64,000 nucleotides of DNA from Pseudomonas sp. G2-4 (GTDB lineage Bacteria; Pseudomonadota; Gammaproteobacteria; Pseudomonadales; Pseudomonadaceae): assembly GCF_030064125.1 (NCBI RefSeq), contig NZ_CP125957.1, positions 248,001 to 312,000 of the forward strand, in the 5' to 3' direction. The notes under the pieces are model-generated. The model had not been told where the DNA came from. It did no database searches and was given only the letters and a program-made list of their open reading frames with translations. Shown here in pieces: positions 1-9,928 of this stretch; the stretch's first letter is position 1; each line of letters starts with the position of its first letter. The translations under genes were made by a program, and so were the position numbers.

Positions 1-418
1 CACTGAGGGCCAGGCGCAGACTGCGGTTGTCCAGCACCAGTCGACGCAAGGCCAGGGCGCGGCGCACGCTGTCGAGCAGATGATCGCTGGCAAAAGGTTT
101 TTCCAGAAAGTCATAGGCCCCGGCGCGCATCGCCTGCACCGCCAGCGGCACATCGCCGTGGCCGGTGATCAGCAGCACGGGCAGCTCCGCATCCTGGGCG
201 TGGAGTTCGCTCAACAACTCAAGGCCGTCCATGCCAGGCATACGAATGTCGCTGACCACTACGCCCGGCCAATCACGGGAAAGTTGCCCGGCCAGACCCT
301 TGGCCTCGGCCAGGGGCAGGATTTTCAGACCGGCCAGGTCGAGGGTCTGGCTCAAGGCCTGACGCAAGTGGGGATCGTCATCGATCAGCACCACCTCAAT
401 CCGGTTATCGATGGTCAT
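1..418 (-). CDS. dctD: C4-dicarboxylate response regulator DctD (3' part outside window)
   Basis: Only the receiver domain is visible (139 residues), reading off the left edge. It has the acidic cluster DDD at residues 13-15, the phosphoacceptor Asp57 in SDIRMPGMDG and the conserved Lys108 in EKPF. In DctD-type proteins this domain is followed by a sigma-54 AAA+ domain and an HTH, which would lie outside the window. The ATG overlaps the stop codon of the upstream sensor kinase gene (ATGA), so the pair is translationally coupled. The partner is a DctB-type kinase, which is why DctD is preferred over other sigma-54 activators; the family is known to switch on C4-dicarboxylate (succinate, fumarate, malate) uptake. 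The substrate assignment is inferred from the kinase. Confidence 0.85.
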   Translation of the reverse strand, partial: MTIDNRIEVVLIDDDPHLRQALSQTLDLAGLKILPLAEAKGLAGQLSRDWPGVVVSDIRMPGMDGLELLSELHAQDAELPVLLITGHGDVPLAVQAMRAGAYDFLEKPFASDHLLDSVRRALALRRLVLDNRSLRLALS

Positions 419-2229
419 ACACTACGGTCCTCGGACGGTTGCAGGCTCACTCCGGGGGCGCCGGCGCGCAGCTTCAGGGTGATCAGGGCGCCGCCTTCCT
501 TGTGGTTGGCGAACGACAGTTCGCCGCCGAAGGCGCGCATCAGGGTGTCGCAGATCGCCAGCCCCAGGCCAAGGCCCTGAGTGCGGGTCTTGGTGGTGTA
601 GAAGGGTTCGCCGGCGCGGCCGAGGGCCTCCATGCAAAACCCCGGGCCGTTATCGCGGATGCACAGGTTGACGCCGGTTTCGGTGGCCTGGGCACTGAGC
701 CAGAGTTTGCGTGGCGGGCCTTTTTCGGTCAGGGCGTCGAGGGCGTTGGCCAGTAGGTTGCCGAGCACCTGGCGCAACCGGGTTTCTCCGGCCTCGACCC
801 ACAGCGTGGCGGCCGGTAGGTCGCGGATCAGCTCCACCTCCATGCTGCGTCGGCGTTTGGCGAGCAACGCCAGCGCATCATCCAGCGCCGGCTGCAGGGC
901 GACGCTTTCCGGCGCATGGCGGTCGCGGCGGGCGAAGGCCCGCAGGTGGGCGATGATCGACGCCATGCGTCCGGTCAATTCGCTGATCAGTTTGAGATTG
1001 CCCCGGGCATCCTCGGTGCGTTGGTGGTCGAGCAGAATCCCGGCGTTTTCCGCATAACTTCGAATCGCTGCCAGCGGCTGGTTGAGTTCATGGCTGATGC
1101 TCGCCGACATGGTGCCCAGGGCCGAAAGTTTGCCGGCCTGCACCAGATCATCCTGGGCACGGACCAGTTCTTGCTGGGCCTGCTCGCGCTCCAGCACTTC
1201 CTGCTTGAGGCGCCGGTTCAGGCCTTCCAGATCGCTGGTCCGCTCGGCTACACGGCCTTCCAGTTCCTGACGCGCCTTGCCCTCGAAGGCGATCCGATCC
1301 AGGTAGTGGCGCCTGCGCTGCATCATCAACCCGAGCAGCAGCATCAAGACCAGCAACGCCGCGCCGCCGATAGCGACCACGGTGCGCACCGGCCGGTCGA
1401 TCAGCGTGCGCGGGGCCAGAATGCTCACGCTCCAGCCCGTCTCTTCGATGGACTGTGTCTGGGTCAGCCAGGCGTTGATATCCAGGTTCAACGGCTTGGG
1501 TTCGCGGGTTGGGTAGGGTTGCACGGCGCTGATGGCCTTGCGTTCTTCGTCACTCAAGGGACGGGTTGCGCGGAATCGCCATTCTTGCCGTGACGTGAGA
1601 ATGACCACGCCATTGTGATCGGTTACCAGCAGTTGTTCAGGGGTTTTGCCCCAGAGGCTCTCGGTATGGTCCAGGTCGACCTTGACCACCAGCACGCCGA
1701 TGACTTTCTCGCGGTCGCGCACGGCGGCGGCAAAGAAATAGCCGCGTTTGGCCGACGTGGTGCCCAGGCCGAAGAAACGCCCCAGGCGTCCGGCCATGGC
1801 TTCGATGTAGTACGGCCGGAAGGCGAAATTGCGCCCGACAAAACTGTCGTGCTTGTCCCAGTTCGACGCGGCCAGGGTCTTGCCGGTGGCGTCCATCAGG
1901 TACATGACTTCGGCGCCGGTCTGGGCGCTGATGTTTTTCAGCAGCCGGTTGGCGTTGCCTTGGACGATGCCATCGTCCGGAGTCGACAACGCTGCGCGCA
2001 GGGCTGGCAGCTCACCAAGAATCTGCGGCAGCACTTCATAGCGGTGCAAGGTGCCCAGCAGGTTGGCGACGTAGAGATCGAGGGTCTGGCGGTTCTGTCC
2101 GGCCAGTTCGCTACGGTAATAACGTTCGGCCAAATGCTCCAGCGGCCACAACAACGGCGCCAGGCACAGTGCAAGCAACGCCAGGCTGCGCCAACGGGGT
2201 CTGCGGGGAAGGGTGGAGTTCATGAGCAT
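415..2229 (-). CDS. dctB: C4-dicarboxylate sensor histidine kinase DctB
   Basis: 604 residues. There is an N-terminal membrane segment (about residues 14-32), a large periplasmic double-PAS-like sensor region (about 40-280, with the DctB-like stretch FAFRPYYIEAM), a second membrane segment (about 283-305), a coiled linker, a HisKA dimerisation helix with phospho-accepting His in SHELNQPLAAI near residue 380, and a HATPase domain with NLLANALDA, DNGPGF and GLGLGLAI boxes. The overlap with dctD marks a two-gene sensor/regulator unit for dicarboxylate uptake. An alternative start is the Met at codon 3. A perfect 7-bp GC-rich hairpin (2233-2252) lies just ahead of the start codon and may separate it from rfbD readthrough. 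Confidence 0.88.
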   Translation of the reverse strand: MLMNSTLPRRPRWRSLALLALCLAPLLWPLEHLAERYYRSELAGQNRQTLDLYVANLLGTLHRYEVLPQILGELPALRAALSTPDDGIVQGNANRLLKNISAQTGAEVMYLMDATGKTLAASNWDKHDSFVGRNFAFRPYYIEAMAGRLGRFFGLGTTSAKRGYFFAAAVRDREKVIGVLVVKVDLDHTESLWGKTPEQLLVTDHNGVVILTSRQEWRFRATRPLSDEERKAISAVQPYPTREPKPLNLDINAWLTQTQSIEETGWSVSILAPRTLIDRPVRTVVAIGGAALLVLMLLLGLMMQRRRHYLDRIAFEGKARQELEGRVAERTSDLEGLNRRLKQEVLEREQAQQELVRAQDDLVQAGKLSALGTMSASISHELNQPLAAIRSYAENAGILLDHQRTEDARGNLKLISELTGRMASIIAHLRAFARRDRHAPESVALQPALDDALALLAKRRRSMEVELIRDLPAATLWVEAGETRLRQVLGNLLANALDALTEKGPPRKLWLSAQATETGVNLCIRDNGPGFCMEALGRAGEPFYTTKTRTQGLGLGLAICDTLMRAFGGELSFANHKEGGALITLKLRAGAPGVSLQPSEDRSV

Positions 2230-2232
2230 CAG

Positions 2233-2252
2233 GCGCCTGTGGGAACAGGCGC
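2233..2252. other. GC-rich hairpin between rfbD and dctB
   Basis: GCGCCTG and CAGGCGC form a perfect 7-bp stem around a 6-nt loop, directly upstream of the dctB start codon on the minus strand. There is no T-run, so it is not a standard intrinsic terminator. It could act in rfbD transcript end formation or limit dctB translation. Confidence 0.5.
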
Positions 2253-2258
2253 ATTATG

Positions 2259-2305
2259 CCTAGTGTCCTGCCTCACCAATACTATTTGTGAGGCAGGATA
2301 CTAGG
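2259..2305. repeat. Long inverted repeat overlapping the rfbD stop
   Basis: Two 18-nt arms (2259-2276 and 2288-2305) pair with one internal mismatch around an 11-nt loop. The right arm contains the rfbD stop codon. No T-tract follows on either strand. Likely an RNA 3'-end structure between the rhamnose operon and dctB, or a repeat-family element. Confidence 0.6.
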
Positions 2306-3182
2306 CTTGCCCGGCAAGACACTGCTGCAGCGCGCTTTTCCAGTCGGGCTGGCTCACACCCCATTCCTGAAGCAGGCGTGTGCAATCGAGGCGCGAATTC
2401 AGCGGGCGTGGGGCTGGAGTCGGGTACGCGCTGGACGGGATTGGCTCCAGCACGGCGCAAGGCTTGTGCTGCTCGATCAGGTGTTCGCCGATGGCCTGGG
2501 CAAAGCCGAACCAGGACGTCTCGCCCTGGGCCGTCAGGTGATAGGTGCCCCAGGCGCCGCATTGATCGGCTCGCCAACGCTCGATGAGCTTCGCGGTGCT
2601 GTCGGCGATGGTGCCAGCCCAGGTCGGTGCACCGATCTGGTCGGCCACCACGCGCAGCTGCGGTTTTTCCTGGAGCAAGCGTTGCATGGTCAGCAGGAAG
2701 TTGCGGCCTTCGGTGGAATATACCCAACTGGTGCGCAGAATCAGGTGCTGGCCTGCGGCTCGGCGGACGGCCTCTTCACCGGCCAGTTTGCTGCGTCCAT
2801 AGACACTCAGTGGGTTAGGGGCGTCGTCTTCGGTGTACGGCTCAGGTTTGTGGCCGTCGAAGACGTAGTCGGTGGAGTAGTGAATCAGCGGGACGCTCAG
2901 TTCAGCCGCCGTTTGAGCCAGGATGCCCGGCGCAGTGGCATTGATGGTGAAAGCCAGCTCGGGTTCGCTCTCGGCCTGGTCGACGGCCGTATGGGCGGCG
3001 GCGTTGATGATCAGGTCGGGCCGTAGAGCCTCGATGGGCGAGCGGATAAGATCCGGGCGCGCCAGATCGAGCTGGTCGCTGCCGCGCACAATCAACTCGC
3101 CCGTGCCGGCCAGGCGCGATTGCAGTGCCCGGGAGACCTGGCCGTTCTGGCCGATGATCAGGATGCGTAAGGAAGTACTCAT
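2301..3182 (-). CDS. rfbD: dTDP-4-dehydrorhamnose reductase RmlD/RfbD
   Basis: 293 residues. This is the last step of dTDP-L-rhamnose synthesis, the NAD(P)H-dependent reduction of dTDP-4-dehydro-L-rhamnose. It is a short-chain dehydrogenase fold: a nucleotide-binding loop IIGQNGQVSRAL near residue 10, then STDYVFDG and the catalytic YGRSK (Tyr/Lys). The start chosen is the ATG at 3182, which overlaps the rfbC stop (ATGA); the open frame continues upstream but that part reads through rfbC. It is the fourth gene of the coupled rfbB-rfbA-rfbC-rfbD unit. The product feeds LPS core/O-antigen or rhamnolipid rhamnosylation. Confidence 0.93.
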   Translation of the reverse strand: MSTSLRILIIGQNGQVSRALQSRLAGTGELIVRGSDQLDLARPDLIRSPIEALRPDLIINAAAHTAVDQAESEPELAFTINATAPGILAQTAAELSVPLIHYSTDYVFDGHKPEPYTEDDAPNPLSVYGRSKLAGEEAVRRAAGQHLILRTSWVYSTEGRNFLLTMQRLLQEKPQLRVVADQIGAPTWAGTIADSTAKLIERWRADQCGAWGTYHLTAQGETSWFGFAQAIGEHLIEQHKPCAVLEPIPSSAYPTPAPRPLNSRLDCTRLLQEWGVSQPDWKSALQQCLAGQA

Positions 3183-3724
3183 GGAAACAGGTCGGCCTCG
3201 CTCAGGGCCTTGCCGGCCTGGTCCTTGGGCGACAGGATGGGTGCGCCTTGCAGCTCCCAATCGATGGCCAACTGCGGGTCGTCCCAGCGAATGCAGCGCT
3301 CGGCCGAAGGTGCGTAGTAATCCGTGGTCTTGTAGAGAAAGTCCGCTGACTCGCTCAACACCACGAACCCGTGGGCAAACCCCGGCGGAACCCACATTTG
3401 CCGATGGTTTTGGGCCGACAGGCGCACGCCCACCCATTGGCCGAACGTAGCTGAGCTGCGGCGAATATCCACCGCCACGTCCAGAACCTCCCCAGCGGTG
3501 ACGCGCACGAGTTTGCCCTGGGCTTGTTCGATCTGATAGTGCAGGCCGCGCAGGACGCCTTTGGCCGAGCGTGAATGGTTGTCCTGGACGAACTGCAACG
3601 CGCAGCCCGTGGCCTCGGCGAATGCCCGGGCATTGAAGCTCTCATAGAAGAAACCGCGGTCGTCACCGAAGACCTTCGGCTCGATGATCAGGACATCCGG
3701 CAAGCGGGTGGCGATGACGTTCAA
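3179..3724 (-). CDS. rfbC: dTDP-4-dehydrorhamnose 3,5-epimerase RmlC/RfbC
   Basis: 181 residues, the normal family length. A cupin-fold epimerase acting on dTDP-4-dehydro-6-deoxyglucose. Family signatures are visible: the N-terminal [13 protein letters not shown], the substrate-binding RGLHYQ with catalytic His, and VPPGFAHGF. The ATG overlaps the rfbA stop codon and its own stop overlaps the rfbD ATG, so all four rhamnose genes are translationally coupled. Confidence 0.95.
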   Translation of the reverse strand: MNVIATRLPDVLIIEPKVFGDDRGFFYESFNARAFAEATGCALQFVQDNHSRSAKGVLRGLHYQIEQAQGKLVRVTAGEVLDVAVDIRRSSATFGQWVGVRLSAQNHRQMWVPPGFAHGFVVLSESADFLYKTTDYYAPSAERCIRWDDPQLAIDWELQGAPILSPKDQAGKALSEADLFP

Positions 3725-4596
3725 TGGCTTTCTCCCGCGATCTGAAACAGGTACCGGCCATAACCGGTCTTGCCGAAGTATTTGGCGCGCTCAAGGACAT
3801 GCTCGCGGCTGACCCAACCCTGCTGGTAGGCAATTTCCTCCAGGCAGGCGACTTTCAGGCCTTGGCGGTGCTCGATGGTCTGCACGTATTGCGAGGCTTC
3901 CAGCAGGCTGTCGTGGGTACCGGTATCGAGCCAGGCGAAACCACGGCCAAACCGCTCGACGTGCAGGTCGCCGCGTTGCAGGTAGGCGTTGTTGACGTCG
4001 GTGATTTCCAGTTCGCCCCGAGGGGATGGCTTGATGGTCTTGGCGATCTGGATCACGTCGTTGTCGTAGAAATACAGGCCGGTCACCGCATAGCTGGATT
4101 TGGGCGTGCTGGGTTTTTCTTCGATGGAAAGGGCTCGCCCTTCAGGATCGAAGTCAATCACGCCAAACCGCTCGGGATCCTTGACCCAGTAACCAAACAC
4201 CGTTGCGCCGCTCTGTCGGTTGACGGCAGTCTGCAATTGCTCGCCGAAATGCTGGCCGTGGAAAATGTTGTCGCCCAGGATCAGGCATACCGGGTCGCTG
4301 CCAATGAATTGCTCGCCGATCAGGAACGCTTGGGCCAGGCCATCGGGTGATGGCTGTTCGGCATAGCTGAACTGCACGCCGAACTGGCTGCCGTCGCCCA
4401 ACAGGCTGCGGTATTGCGGCAAGTCCTGAGGGGTGGAGATCACCAGGATATCCTTGATGCCGGCGAGCATCAGGACCGAGATCGGGTAATAGATCATCGG
4501 CTTGTCGTAAATCGGCAATAGCTGTTTGGAAACGCCGAGGGTGATCGGGTGCAGGCGCGTGCCGGAACCGCCGGCCAGAACAATACCTTTCATCAT
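3721..4596 (-). CDS. rfbA: Glucose-1-phosphate thymidylyltransferase RmlA/RfbA
   Basis: 291 residues. Makes dTDP-glucose from glucose-1-phosphate and dTTP, the committed step of dTDP-rhamnose synthesis. The nucleotidyltransferase signature [14 protein letters not shown] is at the N-terminus, followed by [12 protein letters not shown] and LGDNIFHG (metal-binding Asp). The first of two adjacent ATG codons (4596) overlaps the rfbB stop as ATGA and is taken as start. A longer open frame upstream overlaps rfbB out of frame and is not credible. Confidence 0.95.
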   Translation of the reverse strand: MMKGIVLAGGSGTRLHPITLGVSKQLLPIYDKPMIYYPISVLMLAGIKDILVISTPQDLPQYRSLLGDGSQFGVQFSYAEQPSPDGLAQAFLIGEQFIGSDPVCLILGDNIFHGQHFGEQLQTAVNRQSGATVFGYWVKDPERFGVIDFDPEGRALSIEEKPSTPKSSYAVTGLYFYDNDVIQIAKTIKPSPRGELEITDVNNAYLQRGDLHVERFGRGFAWLDTGTHDSLLEASQYVQTIEHRQGLKVACLEEIAYQQGWVSREHVLERAKYFGKTGYGRYLFQIAGESH

Positions 4597-5675
4597 GCAA
4601 TCGCATCCTTGTTTTCGAGTGAGCCCAGACGCTCGCCCTGATAGCTGCCGTCCTGGACACGCCGGCACCACAGCAGGTTTTCGAGGTACCACTGCACGGT
4701 TTTGCGCAGGCCCGTCTCAAAGGTTTCCTGAGGTATCCAGCCCAGTTCCCGTTCGATTTTGCCGGCATCGATGGCGTAGCGCAGGTCGTGGCCGGGGCGA
4801 TCCTTGACGAAGGTGATCAGGTCGGCATAGCCCTCGACACCTTCGGGCTTATGGGGGGCCAGTTCTTCGAGCAGCGCGCAGATGCTGCGCACCACATCGA
4901 TGTTCTTTTGCTCATTGTGGCCACCGATGTTGTAGGTCTCGCCGATCACGCCCTCGGTGACGACCTTGAGCAGGGCCCTGGCATGGTCTTCGACGTACAG
5001 CCAGTCACGCACTTGTTGGCCATCGCCATACACCGGCAGCGGTTTACCGGCCAGTGCGTTGAGGATCACCAGCGGGATCAGCTTCTCGGGGAAGTGGAAT
5101 GGCCCGTAGTTGTTCGAGCAATTGGTCAACAGCACAGGCAAGCCGTAAGTGCGCTGCCAGGCCCTGACCAGGTGGTCGGACGCCGCCTTGCTGGCCGAAT
5201 AGGGCGAGCTTGGGGCGTAGGCGGTGGTTTCGGTAAACAGGTCGTCCACACCGTGCAGATCGCCATACACTTCGTCGGTGGAAATGTGGTGGAAGCGAAA
5301 CGCGCGCCTCTGCGCTTCGGGCAGGGTCTGCCAATAGGCGCGGGTGGCTTCCAGCAGGCTATAGGTGCCGACGATGTTGGTCTGGATGAAGTCCGCCGGA
5401 CCGTCAATGGAGCGGTCTACGTGGGACTCCGCCGCCAGGTGCATGATGGCCTCGGGTTTGAATCGCGCGAGTACCGCGCTGACGGTCGGTTGATCGACGA
5501 TATCGGCTTGCACGAATTCGTAGCGGCTGTCGTGATCGATGCTGCTCAGCGATTCGAGATTGCCGGCGTACGTCAGCTTGTCGAGGTTCAGGACCTGGTG
5601 TTCGGTGTCCAGGATCAAGTGCCGTATGAGCGCTGAGCCGATGAAGCCAGCACCGCCAGTAATGAGAATGCGCAT
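4593..5675 (-). CDS. rfbB: dTDP-glucose 4,6-dehydratase RmlB/RfbB
   Basis: 360 residues. An NAD-dependent extended SDR enzyme producing dTDP-4-dehydro-6-deoxyglucose. It shows the Rossmann motif TGGAGFIGS (about residues 7-15), [19 protein letters not shown] and the catalytic YSASK. The start at 5675 places the Rossmann strand at residue 2 as in the family. It is the first gene of the rfbBACD unit; the promoter should lie in 5676-5883, shared divergently with the gene at 5884. Confidence 0.95.
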   Translation of the reverse strand: MRILITGGAGFIGSALIRHLILDTEHQVLNLDKLTYAGNLESLSSIDHDSRYEFVQADIVDQPTVSAVLARFKPEAIMHLAAESHVDRSIDGPADFIQTNIVGTYSLLEATRAYWQTLPEAQRRAFRFHHISTDEVYGDLHGVDDLFTETTAYAPSSPYSASKAASDHLVRAWQRTYGLPVLLTNCSNNYGPFHFPEKLIPLVILNALAGKPLPVYGDGQQVRDWLYVEDHARALLKVVTEGVIGETYNIGGHNEQKNIDVVRSICALLEELAPHKPEGVEGYADLITFVKDRPGHDLRYAIDAGKIERELGWIPQETFETGLRKTVQWYLENLLWCRRVQDGSYQGERLGSLENKDAIA

Positions 5676-5883
5676 CCGGTTAAGCCTTTTTCCGTGGGAC
5701 GACAAAGCATAGGAGCATAGCTTGTCGGCATGGCGGGAGCGGTGCAAGCGAATATCCCCTGGACGCCCCCTTCCCATGCAACGTCTGAGGACGGCTGTGC
5801 ATATTTTTGAACAGGGGGGTTGCTTATCCTCCGACGCAGTGGCGAGATAGGCATCCGAACAAAACCACCTCAGGGGTCCTTGT

Positions 5884-8796
5884 ATGCCACTCGCTACGTT
5901 GGTTCACCGTGCCAGTTTGCCAAGCCCACAGATCAGTGCCGAGCAAGCGCTGGTGCTGCTGCGCTCGAATTACGGACTCAGCGGCGACCTGCGACCCCTT
6001 GGCAGCAACCAGGACCTCAACTACCGCGTCGACAGTGAGCGCGGCCGCTTTGTGTTGAAAATTTGCCACGGCGACTACGCTGTCCTGGAAATACAGGCCC
6101 AACACGCAGCCCTCAAACAGTTGGCCGGACACGACGCGGTGAAAGTGCCGCGGGTCATTGCGGCCAGCAATGGCCAGGACCTGCTGACATTGGACGTCGA
6201 CGGCCAAGCGGTTCATATGCGCCTGCTGGAGTACATCGACGGCCAGTCCCTCACGCAGCTCAAGCACCTGACGCCCGAGCTTGTCACTGGCCTGGGCCGC
6301 CTGTGCGCGGAAATGGACCTGGCCCTGGCGGCATTCGATCACCCGGGCCTGGAGCGCACCCTGCAGTGGGACGCCCGCCACGCCCCGGCCCTGGTCGATT
6401 ACCTGTTGCCTGTCATCGAGGATGAACAACGGCGCCATCTGGTCGCCGAGGTCGCGCAACAGGCCGAGCGGCGCTTGCAGCCACTCAAGGCCAACCTGCC
6501 GGTACAGGCGATCCACATGGACATCACCGATGACAACGCGGTCTGGCAGCGCGATGCCCAGCGTCAGTGGCAATTGCAGGGCGTCATTGATTTCGGCGAC
6601 CTGGTCCGCACCTGGCGCATCACCGATCTGTCAGTGACCTGCGCGGCCCTGCTGCACCATGCCGACGGTGATCCGTTCTTCATATTGCCGGCGATCAAGG
6701 CTTATCACGCGGTCAACCCGTTGCAGCGCGACGAATTGCTGGCGCTTTGGCCAATGATCGTTGCGCGCGCCGCAGTACTGGTGCTCAGCGGTGAACAGCA
6801 GGTTGCCATCGACCCGCAGAATCAATACAGCCGCGACAATCTGGACCATGAGTGGGAAATTTTCCGTGTCGCCCACTCGGTGCCTTTCGAGTTGATGGAA
6901 ACGGCGATCCTCACCGCCGTTGGCCACAGCCTGCCAGCCATTGCCAGCGAAGGCTTCGCGCCGTTGTTGCCGACCCTGGTAGGCCGTGAATTCGCCCTGA
7001 TCGACCTGGGTGTGCTGAGCCCGCATTTCGACGCCGGTAACTGGGAACAGCCGGGCATCGACCAGCGCCTGCTGAGTGAAGCCGCTGGCGTTCACGGCCT
7101 GGCCGCCAGCCGTTACGGACAATACCGATTGTCCCGTACTCGGCCGGACAGCGCCGTTGAGCCCGATACTTATCCGTTGCACGTTGAGCTGAATGTACCT
7201 CGGGGCACGCCGCTCGAATCGCCGTTCGCCGGAGTCGTGCACAAGACCGCCGACGGCATGCTGCAATTGGACAGCGCCCAGCTGAGCGTACGGCTGTGGG
7301 GCGTGATGTCGCCGCTGCATTCCGGGGCGGCGCTGGTCAAGGGACAGGTGTTGGGCGAAGTGGCGGGGCCGTTGTCGGTCCAGTTGTGCCGGGGCGCCCA
7401 GTTGAATCCACCGCTGTTCTGCACGCCCTCCAGGGCCCTGGCCTGGCAGGCACTGTGTCCTTCACCGGGGGGGCTGCTGGGGCTGGCTTGCGATGCCGAG
7501 CCGGAGATCGATCCGGAGGCGTTGCTGGCCCGTCGCGATGCGAGTTTCGCCCGTTCGCAAAAACACTATTACGTTGACCCGCCACGCATCGAGCGCGGCT
7601 GGCGCAATCACCTGATCGATATGCAGGGCCGCTCCTACCTCGACATGCTCAACAACGTCGCGGTGTTGGGTCATGGTCACCCACGTATGGCGGCGGTCGC
7701 CGCCCGGCAGTGGTCGCTGGTCAACACCAACTCGCGTTTTCACTATGCCGCAGTCACCGAGTTTTCCGAGCGTCTGCTGTCGCTGGCGCCGTCCAACATG
7801 GACCGGGTGTTCCTGGTCAACAGCGGCACCGAGGCCAATGACCTGGCGATCCGCCTGGCCTGGGCCTACAGCGGCGGGCGGGACATGCTCAGTGTCTTGG
7901 AGGCGTATCACGGCTGGTCGGTGGCGGCCGATGCGGTGTCGACGTCCATCGCCGATAACCCAAAGGCCCTGAGCAGCCGTCCGGACTGGGTGCATCCGGT
8001 GACCGCGCCAAACACCTATCGCGGCGAATTCCGTGGCCCCGACAGCGCGCCGGATTACGTGCGCAGTGTCGAACACAACCTGGCGAAAATCGCCGAAAGC
8101 AAACGCCAACTTGCCGGCTTCATCTGCGAGCCGGTGTACGGCAATGCCGGTGGGATTGCCCTGCCGCCAGGGTATTTGAAGCAGGTCTACGCGATGGTGC
8201 GCGAGCGCGGCGGGGTTTGCATCGCCGACGAGGTGCAGGTCGGTTATGGACGCATGGGCAAGTTTTTCTGGGGCTTTGAAGAGCAAGGCGTGGTGCCGGA
8301 CATCATCACCATGGCCAAGGGCATGGGCAATGGTCAGCCGCTGGGGGCGGTCATCACCCGCCGGGAAATCGCCGAGGCCTTGGAAGCCGAGGGCTATTTC
8401 TTCTCGTCGGCCGGCGGCAGCCCGGTCAGTTGCCGGATCGGCATGGCTGTGCTGGATGTCATGGAGGAAGAAAAACTCTGGGAAAACGCCCAAGTGGTGG
8501 GCGGACATTTCAAGGCGCGGCTTGAGGCCTTGATCGACCAGTATCCATTGGTCGGTGCGGTGCATGGCTCCGGGTTCTACCTGGGCGTGGAGTTGATCCG
8601 CAACCGCACCACCCTGGAGCCGGCCACCGAAGAAACCATGGTCCTGTGCAATCGTCTGCGGGAGTTGGGGATCTTCATGCAACCGACCGGCGATTACCTG
8701 AACATCCTCAAGATCAAGCCGCCGATGGTCACCAGCCGCCAGAGTGTGGACTTCTTCGTCGATATGGTGGAGAAGGCGCTGGATGAGGGGCTGTAG
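5884..8796 (+). CDS. APH-type kinase / M23-like / class III aminotransferase fusion
   Basis: 970 residues with three modules. (1) Residues about 10-330: an aminoglycoside/choline-kinase fold, with [21 protein letters not shown] (catalytic-loop Asp) and VIDFGDL. (2) About 400-510: a small beta domain like M23 peptidase/lipoyl folds ([10 protein letters not shown]). (3) About 545-965: a class III PLP aminotransferase fold, with [21 protein letters not shown] and PLP lysine K812 in TMAKGMGNG. In animals, hydroxylysine kinase (an APH-type enzyme) works with phospho-lyases of the class III fold (AGXT2L1/AGXT2L2), so this fusion may phosphorylate an amino alcohol and then eliminate phosphate. The substrate is unknown. 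The position before aguB-aguA suggests amine catabolism. RBS AGGGG precedes the ATG. Confidence 0.8.
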   Translation: MPLATLVHRASLPSPQISAEQALVLLRSNYGLSGDLRPLGSNQDLNYRVDSERGRFVLKICHGDYAVLEIQAQHAALKQLAGHDAVKVPRVIAASNGQDLLTLDVDGQAVHMRLLEYIDGQSLTQLKHLTPELVTGLGRLCAEMDLALAAFDHPGLERTLQWDARHAPALVDYLLPVIEDEQRRHLVAEVAQQAERRLQPLKANLPVQAIHMDITDDNAVWQRDAQRQWQLQGVIDFGDLVRTWRITDLSVTCAALLHHADGDPFFILPAIKAYHAVNPLQRDELLALWPMIVARAAVLVLSGEQQVAIDPQNQYSRDNLDHEWEIFRVAHSVPFELMETAILTAVGHSLPAIASEGFAPLLPTLVGREFALIDLGVLSPHFDAGNWEQPGIDQRLLSEAAGVHGLAASRYGQYRLSRTRPDSAVEPDTYPLHVELNVPRGTPLESPFAGVVHKTADGMLQLDSAQLSVRLWGVMSPLHSGAALVKGQVLGEVAGPLSVQLCRGAQLNPPLFCTPSRALAWQALCPSPGGLLGLACDAEPEIDPEALLARRDASFARSQKHYYVDPPRIERGWRNHLIDMQGRSYLDMLNNVAVLGHGHPRMAAVAARQWSLVNTNSRFHYAAVTEFSERLLSLAPSNMDRVFLVNSGTEANDLAIRLAWAYSGGRDMLSVLEAYHGWSVAADAVSTSIADNPKALSSRPDWVHPVTAPNTYRGEFRGPDSAPDYVRSVEHNLAKIAESKRQLAGFICEPVYGNAGGIALPPGYLKQVYAMVRERGGVCIADEVQVGYGRMGKFFWGFEEQGVVPDIITMAKGMGNGQPLGAVITRREIAEALEAEGYFFSSAGGSPVSCRIGMAVLDVMEEEKLWENAQVVGGHFKARLEALIDQYPLVGAVHGSGFYLGVELIRNRTTLEPATEETMVLCNRLRELGIFMQPTGDYLNILKIKPPMVTSRQSVDFFVDMVEKALDEGL

Positions 8797-8816
8797 CCCA
8801 TAGCGTTCGGCCAATA

Positions 8817-8858
8817 ACCCTGAGGGAGCGAGCAGGCTCGCTCACTCAGGGTTTCAGA
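8817..8858 (+). terminator. Hairpin terminator derived from a REP-like sequence
   Basis: AACCCTGAG and CTCAGGGTT bracket GAGCGAG/CTCGCTC to make a stem of about 16 bp with one mismatch and a 4-nt loop. It lies 20 nt after the fusion gene, followed by a short T-run. Confidence 0.6.
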
Positions 8859-8864
8859 CTAAAT

Positions 8865-8940
8865 CCGATATTTGTCGGTAAAAATTACCGTTCCTCTGCT
8901 CTATTTCATTCTTTCCTCTTCTAAAGTCGATTTTTATCGG
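8865..8940. promoter_or_regulatory. Twin palindromes ahead of aguB (candidate operators)
   Basis: CCGATATTTGTCGG (8865-8878) and TCGATTTTTATCGG (8927-8940) are closely similar palindromic sites 62 bp apart. Between them, overlapping the first, is the perfect inverted repeat CGGTAA-AAA-TTACCG (8876-8890). The local sequence is AT-rich relative to its flanks. This suggests a dimeric repressor or activator controlling aguBA. In P. aeruginosa this operon is controlled by the TetR-family AguR, but no aguR gene is visible here. Confidence 0.5.
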
Positions 8941-9046
8941 CTATAAAGTTGCCACATCCGCGGTGGTTCAACCGTGCCTGCTGTTAACCGTTTGTCATCG
9001 GCCGAAGCCAGACTGGCCCTGCACATCGTTTCCCGGGAGATGATTC

Positions 9047-9925
9047 ATGAGTCGTATCGTTACCGTCGCCGCCACTCAAATGGCCTGTTCCTGGGACCTC
9101 GAAGCCAATATCGAGACCGCTGAGAAGCTGGTCCGTGAAGCCGCAGCCAAGGGCGCGCAGATCATCCTGATCCAGGAACTGTTCGAGGCTCCGTACTTCT
9201 GCCAGAAGCCGAACCCGGACTACCTGCAACTGGCGACGCCGGTCGAAGAGAACGTCGCCATCAAGCATTTCCAGAAAGTCGCCAAGGAGCTGCAGGTTGT
9301 GTTGCCGATCAGCTTTTTTGAACTGGCCGGTCGTGCGCGTTTCAACAGTATCGCGATCATCGATGCCGACGGCCGCAACCTGGGTGTGTACCGCAAGAGC
9401 CACATCCCGGACGGTCCTGGCTATCATGAGAAGTACTATTTCAACCCGGGTGACACAGGTTTCAAGGTGTGGAATACCCGTTACGCGAAGATTGGCGTAG
9501 GCATTTGCTGGGATCAGTGGTTCCCGGAATGCGCCCGCAGCATGGCGCTGCAAGGCGCGGAGATCCTGTTCTACCCGACCGCCATCGGCAGCGAGCCCCA
9601 CGACAAGACCATCTCGTCCCGGGATCACTGGCAGCGCGTGCAACAAGGCCATGCCGGGGCCAACGTGATGCCGCTGGTGGCCAGCAACCGCATCGGCAAT
9701 GAAGAGCAGGACGGCTACGACATCACGTTCTACGGCTCGTCGTTCATCGCCAATCAGTTCGGCGAAAAAGTCGAGGAACTGAACGAAACCGAAGAGGGCG
9801 TACTGGTGCACAGTTTCGACCTCGACGAACTGGAACATATTCGCAGTGCCTGGGGCACTTTCCGTGATCGCCGTCCAGACCTGTACGGCTCGATCAAAAC
9901 CCTCGATGGCTCACTGGAGTCCTGA
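9047..9925 (+). CDS. aguB: N-carbamoylputrescine amidase AguB
   Basis: 292 residues, a nitrilase-superfamily amidohydrolase converting N-carbamoylputrescine to putrescine, CO2 and ammonia. The Glu-Lys-Cys triad is visible: Glu in LIQELFEAPYF (about residue 45), Lys in YRKSHIPDGPGY (about 121), Cys in GVGICWDQWFPE (about 158). It is followed after 3 nt by aguA, which supplies its substrate. RBS GGGAG lies before the ATG. Confidence 0.95.
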   Translation: MSRIVTVAATQMACSWDLEANIETAEKLVREAAAKGAQIILIQELFEAPYFCQKPNPDYLQLATPVEENVAIKHFQKVAKELQVVLPISFFELAGRARFNSIAIIDADGRNLGVYRKSHIPDGPGYHEKYYFNPGDTGFKVWNTRYAKIGVGICWDQWFPECARSMALQGAEILFYPTAIGSEPHDKTISSRDHWQRVQQGHAGANVMPLVASNRIGNEEQDGYDITFYGSSFIANQFGEKVEELNETEEGVLVHSFDLDELEHIRSAWGTFRDRRPDLYGSIKTLDGSLES

Positions 9926-9928
9926 TTC

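Noticed and set aside
7462..8814. A 450-codon minus-strand frame opposite the aminotransferase domain
   Set aside because: High-GC antisense frame over a well-supported coding domain.
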